64,000 nt of DNA from Aphrocallistes beatrix. Taxonomy: Eukaryota > Porifera > Hexactinellida > Sceptrulophora > Aphrocallistidae. Positions 55,303-64,000 of the stretch are shown in pieces (the stretch's first letter is position 1; each line of letters opens with the position of its first letter). A program made the position numbers and the translations under genes. Below the pieces are notes generated by a model that was not told the origin of the DNA, made no database searches, and saw only the letters and a list, made by a program, of their open reading frames with translations. The DNA lies in contig OY725498.1 in NCBI GenBank assembly GCA_963281255.1, positions 1,674,001 through 1,738,000 of the forward strand, read 5' to 3'.

Positions 55303-56502
55303 ATGCCCCCTAAGAAGGACCAGCCCTCCAAGAAGACCATAGATAAGCAGAAGGATCGGATAGTGGAAGACAAAACATTCGGATTGAAGAACAAGAAAGG
55401 GAAGAAGCAGCAGCAGTATGTGAGCCATGTTACCACCCAAGTGAAATTCAGCGATAAATCTTACAAGGATAAAGTGAAGCAAGATGCGGAGAAGAAAGCG
55501 ACCAAGGACGCTCTGACAGAGCGAGAGGAAGAGTTGAAACAGCTGTTCAAGCCTGTCCTGAAAGCGCAGAGCATCTGTGCAGGCGCCGACCCTAAATCCA
55601 TTGTGTGCGCATTCTTTAAGCAAGGCCAGTGTAAGAAAGGCGACAAGTGTAAGTTCTCGCACGACCTCTCCATTGAGAGGAACGTCTCCGCTAAGCGGAG
55701 TGCATTTGTGGACCTGAGAGATGTGGATGATGAAAAGCTGGAAAATGACACCATGGATAAGTGGGACCAGGACAAACTGGAGATGGTAGTCGCCAAGAAG
55801 GACAATAGAAAGGATGATAAAGTGAGCAACCGTACTACCATAATCTGCAAGTACTTCCTGAATGCTGTGGAGAAGGGGATGTACGGCTGGTTCTGGGAAT
55901 GCCCGAACGGGTCTACTTGTATCTACAGACACGCGCTGCCCCCCGGCTACGTGCTACAGAGAGAAAAGAAAGCGATGGAAGCGCAGAAAGACGACGAAAT
56001 CACGATAGAGGAGCTTGTGGAGAAGGAAAGATCTGCTCTCAACTCACAGATGTTGACACCTGTCACGGAGGATTCATTCAAAGCTTGGAAGTTGAAGAAG
56101 AGGAAAGAGGCCGATAAGAAGCAGACTGTCGAGACGGCCAAGAAGAAGGACAACTTCAAGACGGGGACGACTGCTGGGGTGACTGGTCGTGAGATGTTCG
56201 CATTCAACCCAGACATGGTGAAGCAGGACGACGATGAAGCGGACATGACTGTCTACCTCCCCCCGGCAGAAGTGGACGGAGAGGTGGCTCAGGTGTCCGC
56301 TGTCCCCCTGGATGTGCCGACTACGGACGCGATATTCGGCAGTCTCCAAGAGAGCTCGGACGAAGATAGCGGAGACGACTCAGACCTCAATCTAGACCAG
56401 TTGAACCTGGACCCACAGCCCGTGGAGAATGGCCTGGATCACGTTGAGATTGATCAAGATCTCTTCCTCGCGGAAAGTGTCACTTTGGATGAGCTAGACT
56501 AA
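55303..56502 (+). CDS. ZC3H15: Zinc finger CCCH protein 15 (DRG family regulatory protein 1)
   Basis: 399 residues (human 426). The protein binds and stabilises the translational GTPase DRG1. MPPKKDQPSKKTIDKQKDRI and VEDKTFGLKNKKGKKQQQYV are the signature N-terminus. Two CCCH fingers follow: CAFFKQGQCKKGDKCKFSH at ~102 and, spanning ~186-210, a second with C..C..C..H in FWECPNGSTCIYRHALPPGY. The DFRP domain follows to ~290 (EITIEELVEKERSAL), then an acidic C-terminal tail. It is a single exon. The ATG at 55303 matches the family start exactly; the upstream open frame is not used. Confidence 0.96.
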   Translation: MPPKKDQPSKKTIDKQKDRIVEDKTFGLKNKKGKKQQQYVSHVTTQVKFSDKSYKDKVKQDAEKKATKDALTEREEELKQLFKPVLKAQSICAGADPKSIVCAFFKQGQCKKGDKCKFSHDLSIERNVSAKRSAFVDLRDVDDEKLENDTMDKWDQDKLEMVVAKKDNRKDDKVSNRTTIICKYFLNAVEKGMYGWFWECPNGSTCIYRHALPPGYVLQREKKAMEAQKDDEITIEELVEKERSALNSQMLTPVTEDSFKAWKLKKRKEADKKQTVETAKKKDNFKTGTTAGVTGREMFAFNPDMVKQDDDEADMTVYLPPAEVDGEVAQVSAVPLDVPTTDAIFGSLQESSDEDSGDDSDLNLDQLNLDPQPVENGLDHVEIDQDLFLAESVTLDELD

Positions 56503-56933
56503 CTTTTCTACCGTATTGGGATTAGAAGTTTTAATTGTTGTCACTGCCATTGTCAAATATTTCCATTCCACGGCAGTCTTGTTTAAATAGATGATTTGCC
56601 GGAATGTTGTGTCGTTGATACAAAGTTGAATGCATCTATTAAATTGTTAAATTATAGCAATTGTGAGTTCATTCAATTATTATCTTCTTTATTAAATTGA
56701 ATAGAAACAGGTACTATGCCAAAAGTAGGAGGATATTTTCTCACTTCGGAATTTATACAGTCTCTCATTAGTATTTAGGTTGCTATGCTACTGCAAATTG
56801 TTTATTTAAATTAATCTAAACGACAATCAAATCTCTTCAGGATATCAATATCAACTTCTGTTCATTGCTATCCAGAATTTATGCTGTTTCACTTATAATT
56901 ATCTCTCAAAAACAGGAACTCATTAGGAACTCA
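56503..56933. other. Intergenic spacer
   Basis: AT-rich; no recognised feature. It may include a 5' non-coding exon of the kinesin gene ending at an AACAG acceptor near 56915. Confidence 0.4.
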
Positions 56934-58466
56934 ATGAGCAGTGTGAAGGTCGCCGTTAGGGTTCGCCCTTTCAATTCCCGAGAAAAAAAGAACAATTCTT
57001 TCAATGTGATACAGATGAAAGGTAAATCGACAGGAATCACCGATCCCAGGGACATGAAGGACACGAAGACATTTACTTTCGACTACTCCTACTGGAGCAT
57101 GGACTCCTCAGAGCACCAGTATGCTGGTCAGGATATGGTACAGACGGACTTGGCGAGGGACATGTTAGAACATGCCTTCGACGGGTATAACACTTGCATT
57201 TTCGCCTATGGCCAGACTGGCTCTGGGAAAACGTACACAATGCTAGGAGCTCCCGGTCATGATCAGCGTGGAATCATCCCGCGAACTTGTGAAGAGCTGT
57301 TTGAGAGAATTGAAGCCTTAACTAATGAAGAAAGGAAATTTAAAGTCGAGGTTAGATTATCATCAATTCAATTTATATGCTAATTCTAATGATTTTTTTC
57401 TTTTTTTCTTTCATGCAACCATACAAATGTATTTAGGTCAGTTATTTCGAGATTTACTGTGAAAAGGTGAAAGACTTGTTAAATCCGAAGAACAAAGGAA
57501 ATTTAAAAGTTCGAGAGCACCCCGCACTCGGCCCTTACGTGGAGGGCCTCCTGAAGCTACCAGTCATTGATTGCAAACAGATTTCCGATCTCATAGAGTT
57601 GGGGAACAAGACTCGGATTGTGGCTGCAACTTTAATGGGCGTAATGATCAGCCGGAGTCATTCTGTATTCACATTGATACTCTCACAAAGTGAGAAGGAC
57701 GAAAGTTCTCAAATGTGGGGTGAGAAGGTTAGAAAATGATTTCTAATAACCCTTTTCTTCCAGGATTATATTGATTCTTTATTTTTTTAGGTTTCAAAGA
57801 TCAGCCTTGTAGACCTGGCGGGGAGTGAGAGAGATAGCACAGGCGCCACTGGAGATCGACTGAGGGAAGGCGCGAAAATTAACAAATCTCTCACCACACT
57901 TGAGAGAGTTGTACACGCACTGGCTGACTTAGGCAAGAAAGGGGCAGTGAAGTTCATCCCATTCAGGGACTCCGTCTTGACCTACATCCTGAAGGAGAGT
58001 CTAGGAGGGAACAGCAAGACTTCGATTATAGCCACGCTAAGTCCAGCAGATATTAATTATGAGGAAACTCTCAGTACACTCAGGTTCGCAGACAGAGCGA
58101 AACAGATCGTTTGTAAGGCTATTGTGAATGAGGATCCCAATATCGGGATACTCAAGGAGGAGATCCTAAAACTGAGGCAGATCAATATTCAGGAAGATCT
58201 CGTTGAAAGGGTTAGTTCAATCACAAATTTGAGTATTTTTATTCTTACTCACACCCAGGCTAGACCTGCCATTCGGGAGCATTCAATACCTAAGTATGTG
58301 TTTCAACCATTAAAAACAGGCTGAAATCTATAAGCATTTGTACGACGAGTTGATGGATACACAGGTTCGATTGTTTTGTTATTCCATTTCTATTAAGTTC
58401 ATCTATCACCTGAAAAATCTTGTTTTTCAGCATAAGTTGCAATTGCGAGTTCACTCAAGTTCGTAA
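56934..58466 (+). CDS. Kinesin-3 family motor domain protein lacking a tail
   Basis: Five exons, all GT...AG, read through: 56934-57350, 57437-57727, 57791-58210, 58320-58364 and 58431-58466, for about 402 residues. The motor is kinesin-3 (KIF1-like): [20 protein letters not shown] (P-loop), [48 protein letters not shown] (switch II), [20 protein letters not shown]. Kinesin-3 proteins carry vesicles along microtubules through FHA, coiled-coil and PH tails. None is present: the frame stops 26 codons after exon 3. Switch I is altered, reading [12 protein letters not shown] where the family has ATNMNxxSSRSH. It may be a truncated, possibly non-motile paralogue or a decaying copy. Exons 4-5 are inferred from splice signals and frame only. 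Confidence 0.82.
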
Positions 58467-58795
58467 TACTTTGTGCCCTGATTACAATAATAACATTGTG
58501 CAAAATAAACTTAGTACCACAAATAAGTCTTTTATGCTAGCCTAAATTAAATTTCTGTCTGCTCGGAACAGCAGACGGGAAGTCGTGCCGAACCTCTGAA
58601 CTCTACTGACTTCCTAAATCTGTGAATTCGTTACATCCATTTTTGTTGCTTCACGTGTCGCGTTTCTCGCGGTAATAGGACATGTTGCTACCGTTGACAT
58701 CACAGTACTTGGATGAAAGGTTTATACTAATTAAAATAAACCACATTATTGAATTACAATCTTAATTTGACGCTTAAATACTCAACTTATTTATA
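58467..58795. other. 3' flank of the kinesin gene
   Basis: Spacer of 329 bp with no recognised tail exon for the kinesin and no repeat. It runs to the boundary of the large palindromic element. Confidence 0.4.
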
Positions 58796-59319
58796 GGGTG
58801 GCTCATAAGTTCTGATACAAGCTTCATTAGGTATAATATTTCTTATACTCAAACAATCTTAGTTGTTATGGTCTTTAGAGATTGTAATTCGAATATTCTC
58901 AATGATTTTAAAATATTTTTCCAGTCTTTAAGACCTGGAACTGTGTTTTGTATGGTGAGTTTTATGCGGAAAAATGTGTCCTAGCACGCAGCGAAAATCG
59001 AGAATCAAGGTCACTGCTTCTGTAAAAAATGTCTTCATAATCGATGTTCTATGACGATTTAGCACCAGATACCTTTCATTCACTATGGAAATATTTCAAA
59101 AATCCATTGAATTCATTATCAGAAATGGGAGAAAGTTATTGTTTCCTGAGATCAAATTAGGTACATTTTGCAAAATCACATCCAAATGGATCTCAATATG
59201 TACTGATATAAACATCTTATATTTCTACAAATTTAGAGTGTTCGAGGGAAATGTGAGAACCAATTTTTCGTAGAATTTGAAGACTCTAGAAAGATCATTT
59301 GAAAAGCAGTGGGCCCTGT

Positions 59320-59620
59320 AGGGTTTCAGTTGGGGGGGCCCCCCCCATTTCTATCAAATTTTGGATCCCATTTTGGTGGGCCCCTTCAAATTGGGGGGTA
59401 CCCCCCCAATTTGTATTATTATTATCCTCGATTTGGGGTGCCCCCCCAATTATTTCTATTTTAGCAGTCTATATGGGGGGTCCCCTCCAAAATTGGGGGG
59501 GACCCCCCAAATTAACATATAGATTTCTGCCTAGGGGGACCCCCCCAAATTTGGGGGCCCCCCCCCGATTTTATCATTAGTCATATTTCAATTTGGGGGG
59601 TCCCCCCATTTGTATTAATG
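59320..59620. repeat. GGGGG/CCCCCC stripe block, left
   Basis: About ten G-run/C-run palindromes of the form TTGGGGGGnCCCCCCAA, spaced by 25-35 bp of AT-rich sequence. The reverse complement of the same block is at 62545-62830. The open frames here are composition artefacts. Confidence 0.85.
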
Positions 59621-60405
59621 TAGCGATTTCAAGCTCTAATTATTTCTGGAAACAAGCATTAGTACATCGTTAATCTTTAAGATTCTGTATTATTTCGTTT
59701 TTTATGTATCTTTGAGTGTGTCTGGGCGTGTCTGTGTCTTCTATTATAATAATAGAGCATTGAAAACCTATTGATTACGTGTTATTTTTCAAGAATGTGA
59801 GCAATGTGATTCAACTTTGATCAATATTTAAATATTCTGAATTCGAATTCCGCAGTTTAGATAACATCCTAGGTTGTTTTTACTGGGCCGATATTTATTG
59901 TTTAGACAAAGTGTTGTGTAATACCAAAATAAATTAAATAATCGAAGAGGCTTGCTCTCAACGGCTAGTTAGGGTAGTCGAGTACGCTCAAAAATCATAT
60001 ACGTATAATAAAATAATCCCTTTGGATTACTTACAAGTTACAACAATTAGTGTGCTTTTGTTAACTAATAAAATACTAACACACACTGCTACGAGTGCTA
60101 CAGATGATACATAGCAGTGGTGCTCAAACTTTCAAATCTACGGGCCACTTTAAAAATTAGGCTCCGCCTTACGGGCCACAAATCATAGATCGCCTCTGGC
60201 TTTAGTTTAATCAATTTTCAAGCTATAATATTTGACCTCATATTGCATTAACAATGGATTCTACTTGTAAATTCAGGTTATTGACTTAGATTATAATCTT
60301 TTGAATGGATTCGAATCATTTGATATCTCTTTTGAACTCAGCTTGTTTTCTAGCAAGTGGGCAATAGTACTAAACCTAGATTTGGGGTATACTATGTACT
60401 GTTCA

Positions 60406-60950
60406 TCCTTACTATTAAAACTCGATTCATGTTTGTGTATGTATATATATATATATCTGTAACGAATTGATTGAAGAAACTGTCAGGCCCAGAAAGCTGA
60501 TTTTTGGCATGTGGGAGTCTTCTGGCTATGGCTCCAGTAAGTTCTGAGCTCAGACGAAAATATCGCCTCATCATGGAATTATGACGTCATTGTCACATTT
60601 TTAAAAGTTAAACAATACAGTTATTCGAGCATAACTCAGCTATTATAGGAGATAAAAGGCTGAAATTTTAATAAAATATGTATACTAACATATCTCACAT
60701 ATGACGCAACTATCATCAAAAAATGATGACTCTTCACTTTGTTATGATGTCATCATTACGCATCAAAATTTTTAAAATTGACAAATTTGGTGATTTTTCG
60801 TGCGATATCGATCATCACAGTAGGACAGACGTATTTAGAGATGTTAACCACCTTATACTTAACCAATGTGACCCCAGGCGACCGAATGGAGCCTCCGGCG
60901 GACACAAAGTGTCCGCCAGCCGCGCAGCGCAAGCAAGCGAAGCGCGCTTG
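60406..60950 (+). mobile_element. Helitron-like element, copy with both ends
   Basis: The 5' end A|TCCTTACTATTAAAACT and the 3' end GCGAAGCGCGCTTG|T, preceded by a hairpin GGCGGACAC-AAA-GTGTCCGCC. A 5'-TC start, a 3' hairpin close to the end and insertion between A and T fit the Helitron pattern, but the terminal CTTG is not the canonical CTRR. It has no Rep/helicase coding. The family assignment is inference. Confidence 0.5.
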
Positions 60951-61144
60951 TAGTAGAATAACATTGCAGAAAAATATACCTAAACTACGAAATTTAGCTA
61001 ATGAGAGTGATAATGTTGCTTGGATTTAACTAAGCTAGAACTCGCCATTTCAATTTAGATTCTGCCTCCTATGTTATACTTGTGAAGCTCTAATAATTGA
61101 TAGAATTCGTAAATGCAAACTATAGTTAGCAAATACTGTATTTA

Positions 61145-61738
61145 CAGGGTGCGCCAAAAGTTCTGCAACAAATTTTGTTGGTGTATTATACTTACACAAG
61201 TGAGTCTAACATCTGACATTTCGTTTTTCTCTAAAATTATATGGATTATTTTAATTATTTTGCAATCCAATCACCTGTCTTACCTAATATATTTGCTAAG
61301 GTGTATCATAAATGTTTGTGTGTCTAGAAAAAAAGATAAAAATCAAACGAAAAAACCCCTCGAATGCTAGGTACATTCTATGACTATACTTTAACAATTG
61401 TTCTTCTTATTGATGATTACTGGTATATAAACCAAAAGAAATAGTCATATATTAGTATTTTGAATTAATAAGTGACTTTAGGAAGATACAAATATTTTTA
61501 ATCAGGAAAAAATAGTTATTTTCGAACTTGACATTTTTGAAATCAGATTATTGGAGTCCCGGGTATATAATATTTCAAAAATTTTTATAAAAAATATTTT
61601 GTGTAATGAATAGTGTTCATTTCTAAACTAGAAGAGTGCTAGATTCCATAGATGCAGACCAATTTAAAGTTAAACTGAATTATCTTGGTCAAATCAATTA
61701 AGTAAAATTTATTGTTGCAGAACTTTTGGCGCACCCTG
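61145..61738. mobile_element. Tc1/mariner-type MITE, copy 2
   Basis: Ends CAGGGTGCGCCAAAAGTTCT and the exact inverse are flanked by TA (61143-61144, 61739-61740). It is a better preserved relative of 8185-8762 in the opposite orientation. It is non-coding. Confidence 0.88.
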
Positions 61739-61935
61739 TATACTAGGAACATTGATGCATTTGTACTAGAGTATCTATAATTATTTATATATGGTGTTTA
61801 GAAAGAACAATTATTATCTGACGATTGAAGCACGTCAATCTACTGTATATATATGAATAATGAAAACCAGCGAATTATCCGCGGGCCACAGCGAATGGTC
61901 TCGCGGGCCACCGTTTAAACATCCTTGATACATAG

Positions 61936-62544
61936 CATGTAGTATAGAAGTATGTACAAGTACAGTACTTACTGGTATCCAGATGTTAGGTCATGGATAC
62001 TAAGTGCGTAGCTCGTAATGACATCAAATTGTAGCTGTGTGATAATAATCCCTTGAAAGTACAGCAAGATTAACTACTTTTCAAGTTTTCATATGAGTCT
62101 TCAATTAACACTTTCGATTAGAGTATAAAACCCAAATTAAAAAGTGCACAATCTCAGTATTTTGGTATTCTCAATGTTTCTCGTTATAACACCACCTTTG
62201 AATCGACCTGTCACGCCTTAACTAGTACGAGGGGAGCAATTGTGGATGCCATAACTGGCCGCCCCTTTCTACAACAGGTCGGGACGGACCAGTCATGGCG
62301 TAGAAGCCGTCAGGCATTGCACTTTTCAGAATAGTGACCTTTCTAAATCGTCTAAAACTATTCGCAGCGGACGGGGAGAGCAGGGGCGGTTTCCTATGGG
62401 CTGACCTCGGTCGAACAGCTCTTACGGCTCTGAAATACAATTCAATTATAAATTGTCAGGTTATATCAACATTAAATATTAGTAAACATTAATTGCCAAA
62501 ACATTAGTAGTAGTAGAAACAAATGGGTAATACTTTTCATAAAA
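61936..62544. other. Spacer inside the palindromic element
   Basis: At 62220-62435 there is a moderately GC-rich stretch with GTACGAGGGGAGCAATTGTG, which shares its first ten bases with the mariner TIR at 3709, and a minus-strand open frame of 72 codons of unknown meaning. The rest is AT-rich. Confidence 0.35.
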
Positions 62545-62830
62545 TTATAAATGGGGGGACCCCACCCAAATTAAAATATGACTAATGATAAAATCGGGAG
62601 GATCCCCCCAAATTTGGGGGTGTCCCCCTAGACAGAAATCTAAATGTTTATTTGGGGGGGTTCCCCCCAATTGTGGAGGGGGCCCCCCACATAGACTGCT
62701 AAAATAGAAATAATTGGGGAGTACCCCCCAAATCGAGGATAATAATAATAAAAATTGGGGGGGGGGGGTCCCCCCCAATTTGAAGGGGCCCCCCCAAATA
62801 TGGGGGAGCCCCCCCAACTGAAACCCTACA
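62545..62830. repeat. GGGGG/CCCCCC stripe block, right
   Basis: Inverted counterpart of 59320-59620, ending in CCCAACTGAAACCCTACAGG, which mirrors CCTGTAGGGTTTCAGTTGGG at the left block. Confidence 0.85.
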
Positions 62831-63197
62831 GGCCCTGATACTCGATTTTCGCTGCGTGCTAGGACACATTTTTCCCCCATAAAAATCACCATACAAACAC
62901 AGTTCCAGGTCTTAGACTAGAAAGATCTTTTAAAATCATTGGGAATTTTCGAATTACAATCTCTAAAGACAATAATAACTAAGATTGTTTGAGTTTGAAG
63001 CTTGTCACAGAACTTATGAGTCACCCTGTAGAACTAGAAGGTTGTAATGATGAACTTCATCTCATTCATTAGGTCATTAGTTGGTGGAAGTACTAGGATG
63101 TTGCATTATCTCTTAATGGCTCGAGAGCTAAGATACCATATCAACATCAAAAAAATTCAAACTAATCTGATAACATCTCAATTCAGATTATTTCTAA

Positions 63198-63676
63198 CAA
63201 GCGCGCTTCGCTTGCTTGCGCTCCGCGGCTGGCGGACACAAAGTGTCCGCCAGAGGCGCCCTTTGGGCGCTTGGGCTTACATTGATTAATAATAAGGAGG
63301 ATAACATCTCTAGATACGTCTGTCCTACTGTTAAAATCGATATCACTCGAAAAATCATCCAATTTGTCAATTTTTTGATGCGTAATGATGACTTTATAAC
63401 AGAGTGGTGAGTCTTCATTTTTGGATGATAGTTGTATCATATGAGAGATATATTAATACGGTATAAACATTCTATAAAAATTTCAGCCTTCTATCACCTA
63501 AAATGGCTGAGTTATAGTCGAAAAATTGAAATTTCTAATTATAAAAAAGGTGACAATGACGTCATAATTCTATGATGAATCGACATTTTGGTCTGAGGTC
63601 AGAACTTAGTGGAGCCATAGCCAAGAGACTCCCACATGTCAAAAATCAACTTTATGTGCCAGTTTTAATAGTAAGG
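63198..63676 (-). mobile_element. Helitron-like element, inverted copy
   Basis: Read on the minus strand it runs from CCTTACTATTAAAACTG (63676) through GACGTCATTGTCAC and the GGCGGACAC...GTGTCCGCC hairpin to GAAGCGCGCTTG|T (63198). The body is about 75-80% similar by eye to 60406-60950. Confidence 0.6.
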
Positions 63677-63810
63677 TTAGAATGCTTACGTGAAATTACA
63701 CTTTAGAAATCAGAAAACGTAATCTTAATGGTAAACACGTTGACAATTCATCATTATTCGTTCTTCATTGAATTATTTCTACTACACTGTATACGTTGTG
63801 AAAATTTGAA

Positions 63811-64000
63811 TCCTTACTATTAAAACTCGATTAATGTGTATATGTTAGGACAAATTTGCGAAATCAACAATTATGCATAATTGTCGACAAATATGTAAAA
63901 TTGTTCATTTCACAACAATTATGCAAAATTGTTCATCTAATACGACAATTATGCATAATTGTTGTGAAATGAACAGTTTTACATAATTGTTTAAAATGAA
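63811..64000 (+). mobile_element. Helitron-like start with ATTATGCATAAT repeats
   Basis: Begins A|TCCTTACTATTAAAACTCG and leads within 60 bp into tandem, palindromic AACAATTATGCATAATTGT units that run off the window. The same combination of start and repeats occurs at 40491-41066. Confidence 0.65.

Larger units (their letters stand above)
60115..61927. mobile_element. hAT element with perfect 8-bp target duplication
   Basis: Left end CAGTGGTGCTCAAACTTT, right end (reverse strand) CAAGGATGTTTAAACGG. ATACATAG occurs on both sides (60107-60114, 61928-61935). Subterminal CGGGCCAC blocks occur at both ends. There is no transposase. Two other elements (60406-60950 and 61145-61738) are nested inside, so this one is older than both. 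Confidence 0.85.
58796..63028. mobile_element. 4.2-kb composite palindromic element
   Basis: Outer ends GGGTGGCTCATAAGTTCTG and its inverse (CAGAACTTATGAGTCACCC) are flanked by TA. The left arm (58796-59290) and right arm (62840-63028) share TCTTAGTTGTTATGGTCTTT-type sequence with 41498-42269. Inside each arm is a block of alternating G and C runs (59320-59620; 62545-62830), again in opposite orientation. The middle contains a hAT element and its nested insertions, plus ordinary spacer. Confidence 0.65.

Noticed and set aside
59299..59580. Gly/Pro-rich open frames in the G-run blocks (also at 62545-62896 and 32686-32980)
   Set aside because: They follow from the repeated GGGGGGnCCCCCC stripes or the MITE composition and mirror each other on opposite strands; not genes.
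62220..62440. Possible rRNA or gene fragment in the GC-richer stretch
   Set aside because: The short GTACGAGGGGAG match is not followed by further 28S similarity, and the open frame has no recognisable protein features.
1..64000. Bacterial or viral origin of the window
   Set aside because: Spliceosomal introns, Pol III tRNA genes with internal A and B boxes and T-run ends, and RSPH1, MED10 and CNOT9 mark it as animal nuclear DNA. I found no viral gene set.

Overview
The window looks like nuclear DNA of an invertebrate animal. It is AT-rich, its genes are separated by dense, mostly non-autonomous transposons, and the encoded proteins are metazoan in type: radial spoke head protein RSPH1, Mediator MED10, CNOT9, a SID-1/SIDT channel-like protein, a kinesin-3 motor, a sacsin-like giant protein, and mariner, hAT and Penelope-like elements. 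Many genes are single-exon. Where introns can be read they are mostly short (63-86 bp, with a few of 70-415 bp) and have GT...AG borders. I cannot place the phylum from sequence alone; sponge- or cnidarian-grade animals fit, but this is inference.

Layout. 1-250: a 12-bp palindromic satellite. 437-2652: an inverted-repeat element, then a damaged PSTK-like gene (selenocysteine tRNA kinase). 2790-8035: a transposon graveyard with an internally deleted mariner, a Penelope-like retroelement split by a second mariner, and a hAT remnant. 8185-10970: MITEs. 11119-25678: a five-exon sacsin-like gene of about 4,261 residues (12.3 kb final exon), followed on the same strand by a compact PARP-type ADP-ribosyltransferase. 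26680-38608: an unidentified minus-strand gene, the SID-1 family gene (minus), RSPH1 (plus) and an amino-acid-transporter-like gene (minus), separated by MITEs. 38609-45300: almost only inverted-repeat elements, plus a tRNA-Gly. 45302-58466: eight genes, all on the plus strand (MED10, an NHL-repeat protein, ribosomal protein eS21, CNOT9, thioredoxin, methionyl-tRNA synthetase with a tRNA-Ser just upstream, ZC3H15 and a tail-less kinesin-3). 58467-64000: nested transposons.

Themes. The cluster from 45 to 58 kb is mostly a translation and gene-expression neighbourhood. The sacsin-like and PARP genes form a second, accessory-looking pair. Long foldback repeats that could form double-stranded RNA are unusually common and sit near a gene of the dsRNA-transport family; any functional link is speculative. 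The most specific new observation is a foldback element at 40491-41066 that carries an exact copy of the 3' end of the transporter gene located 3.4 kb away.
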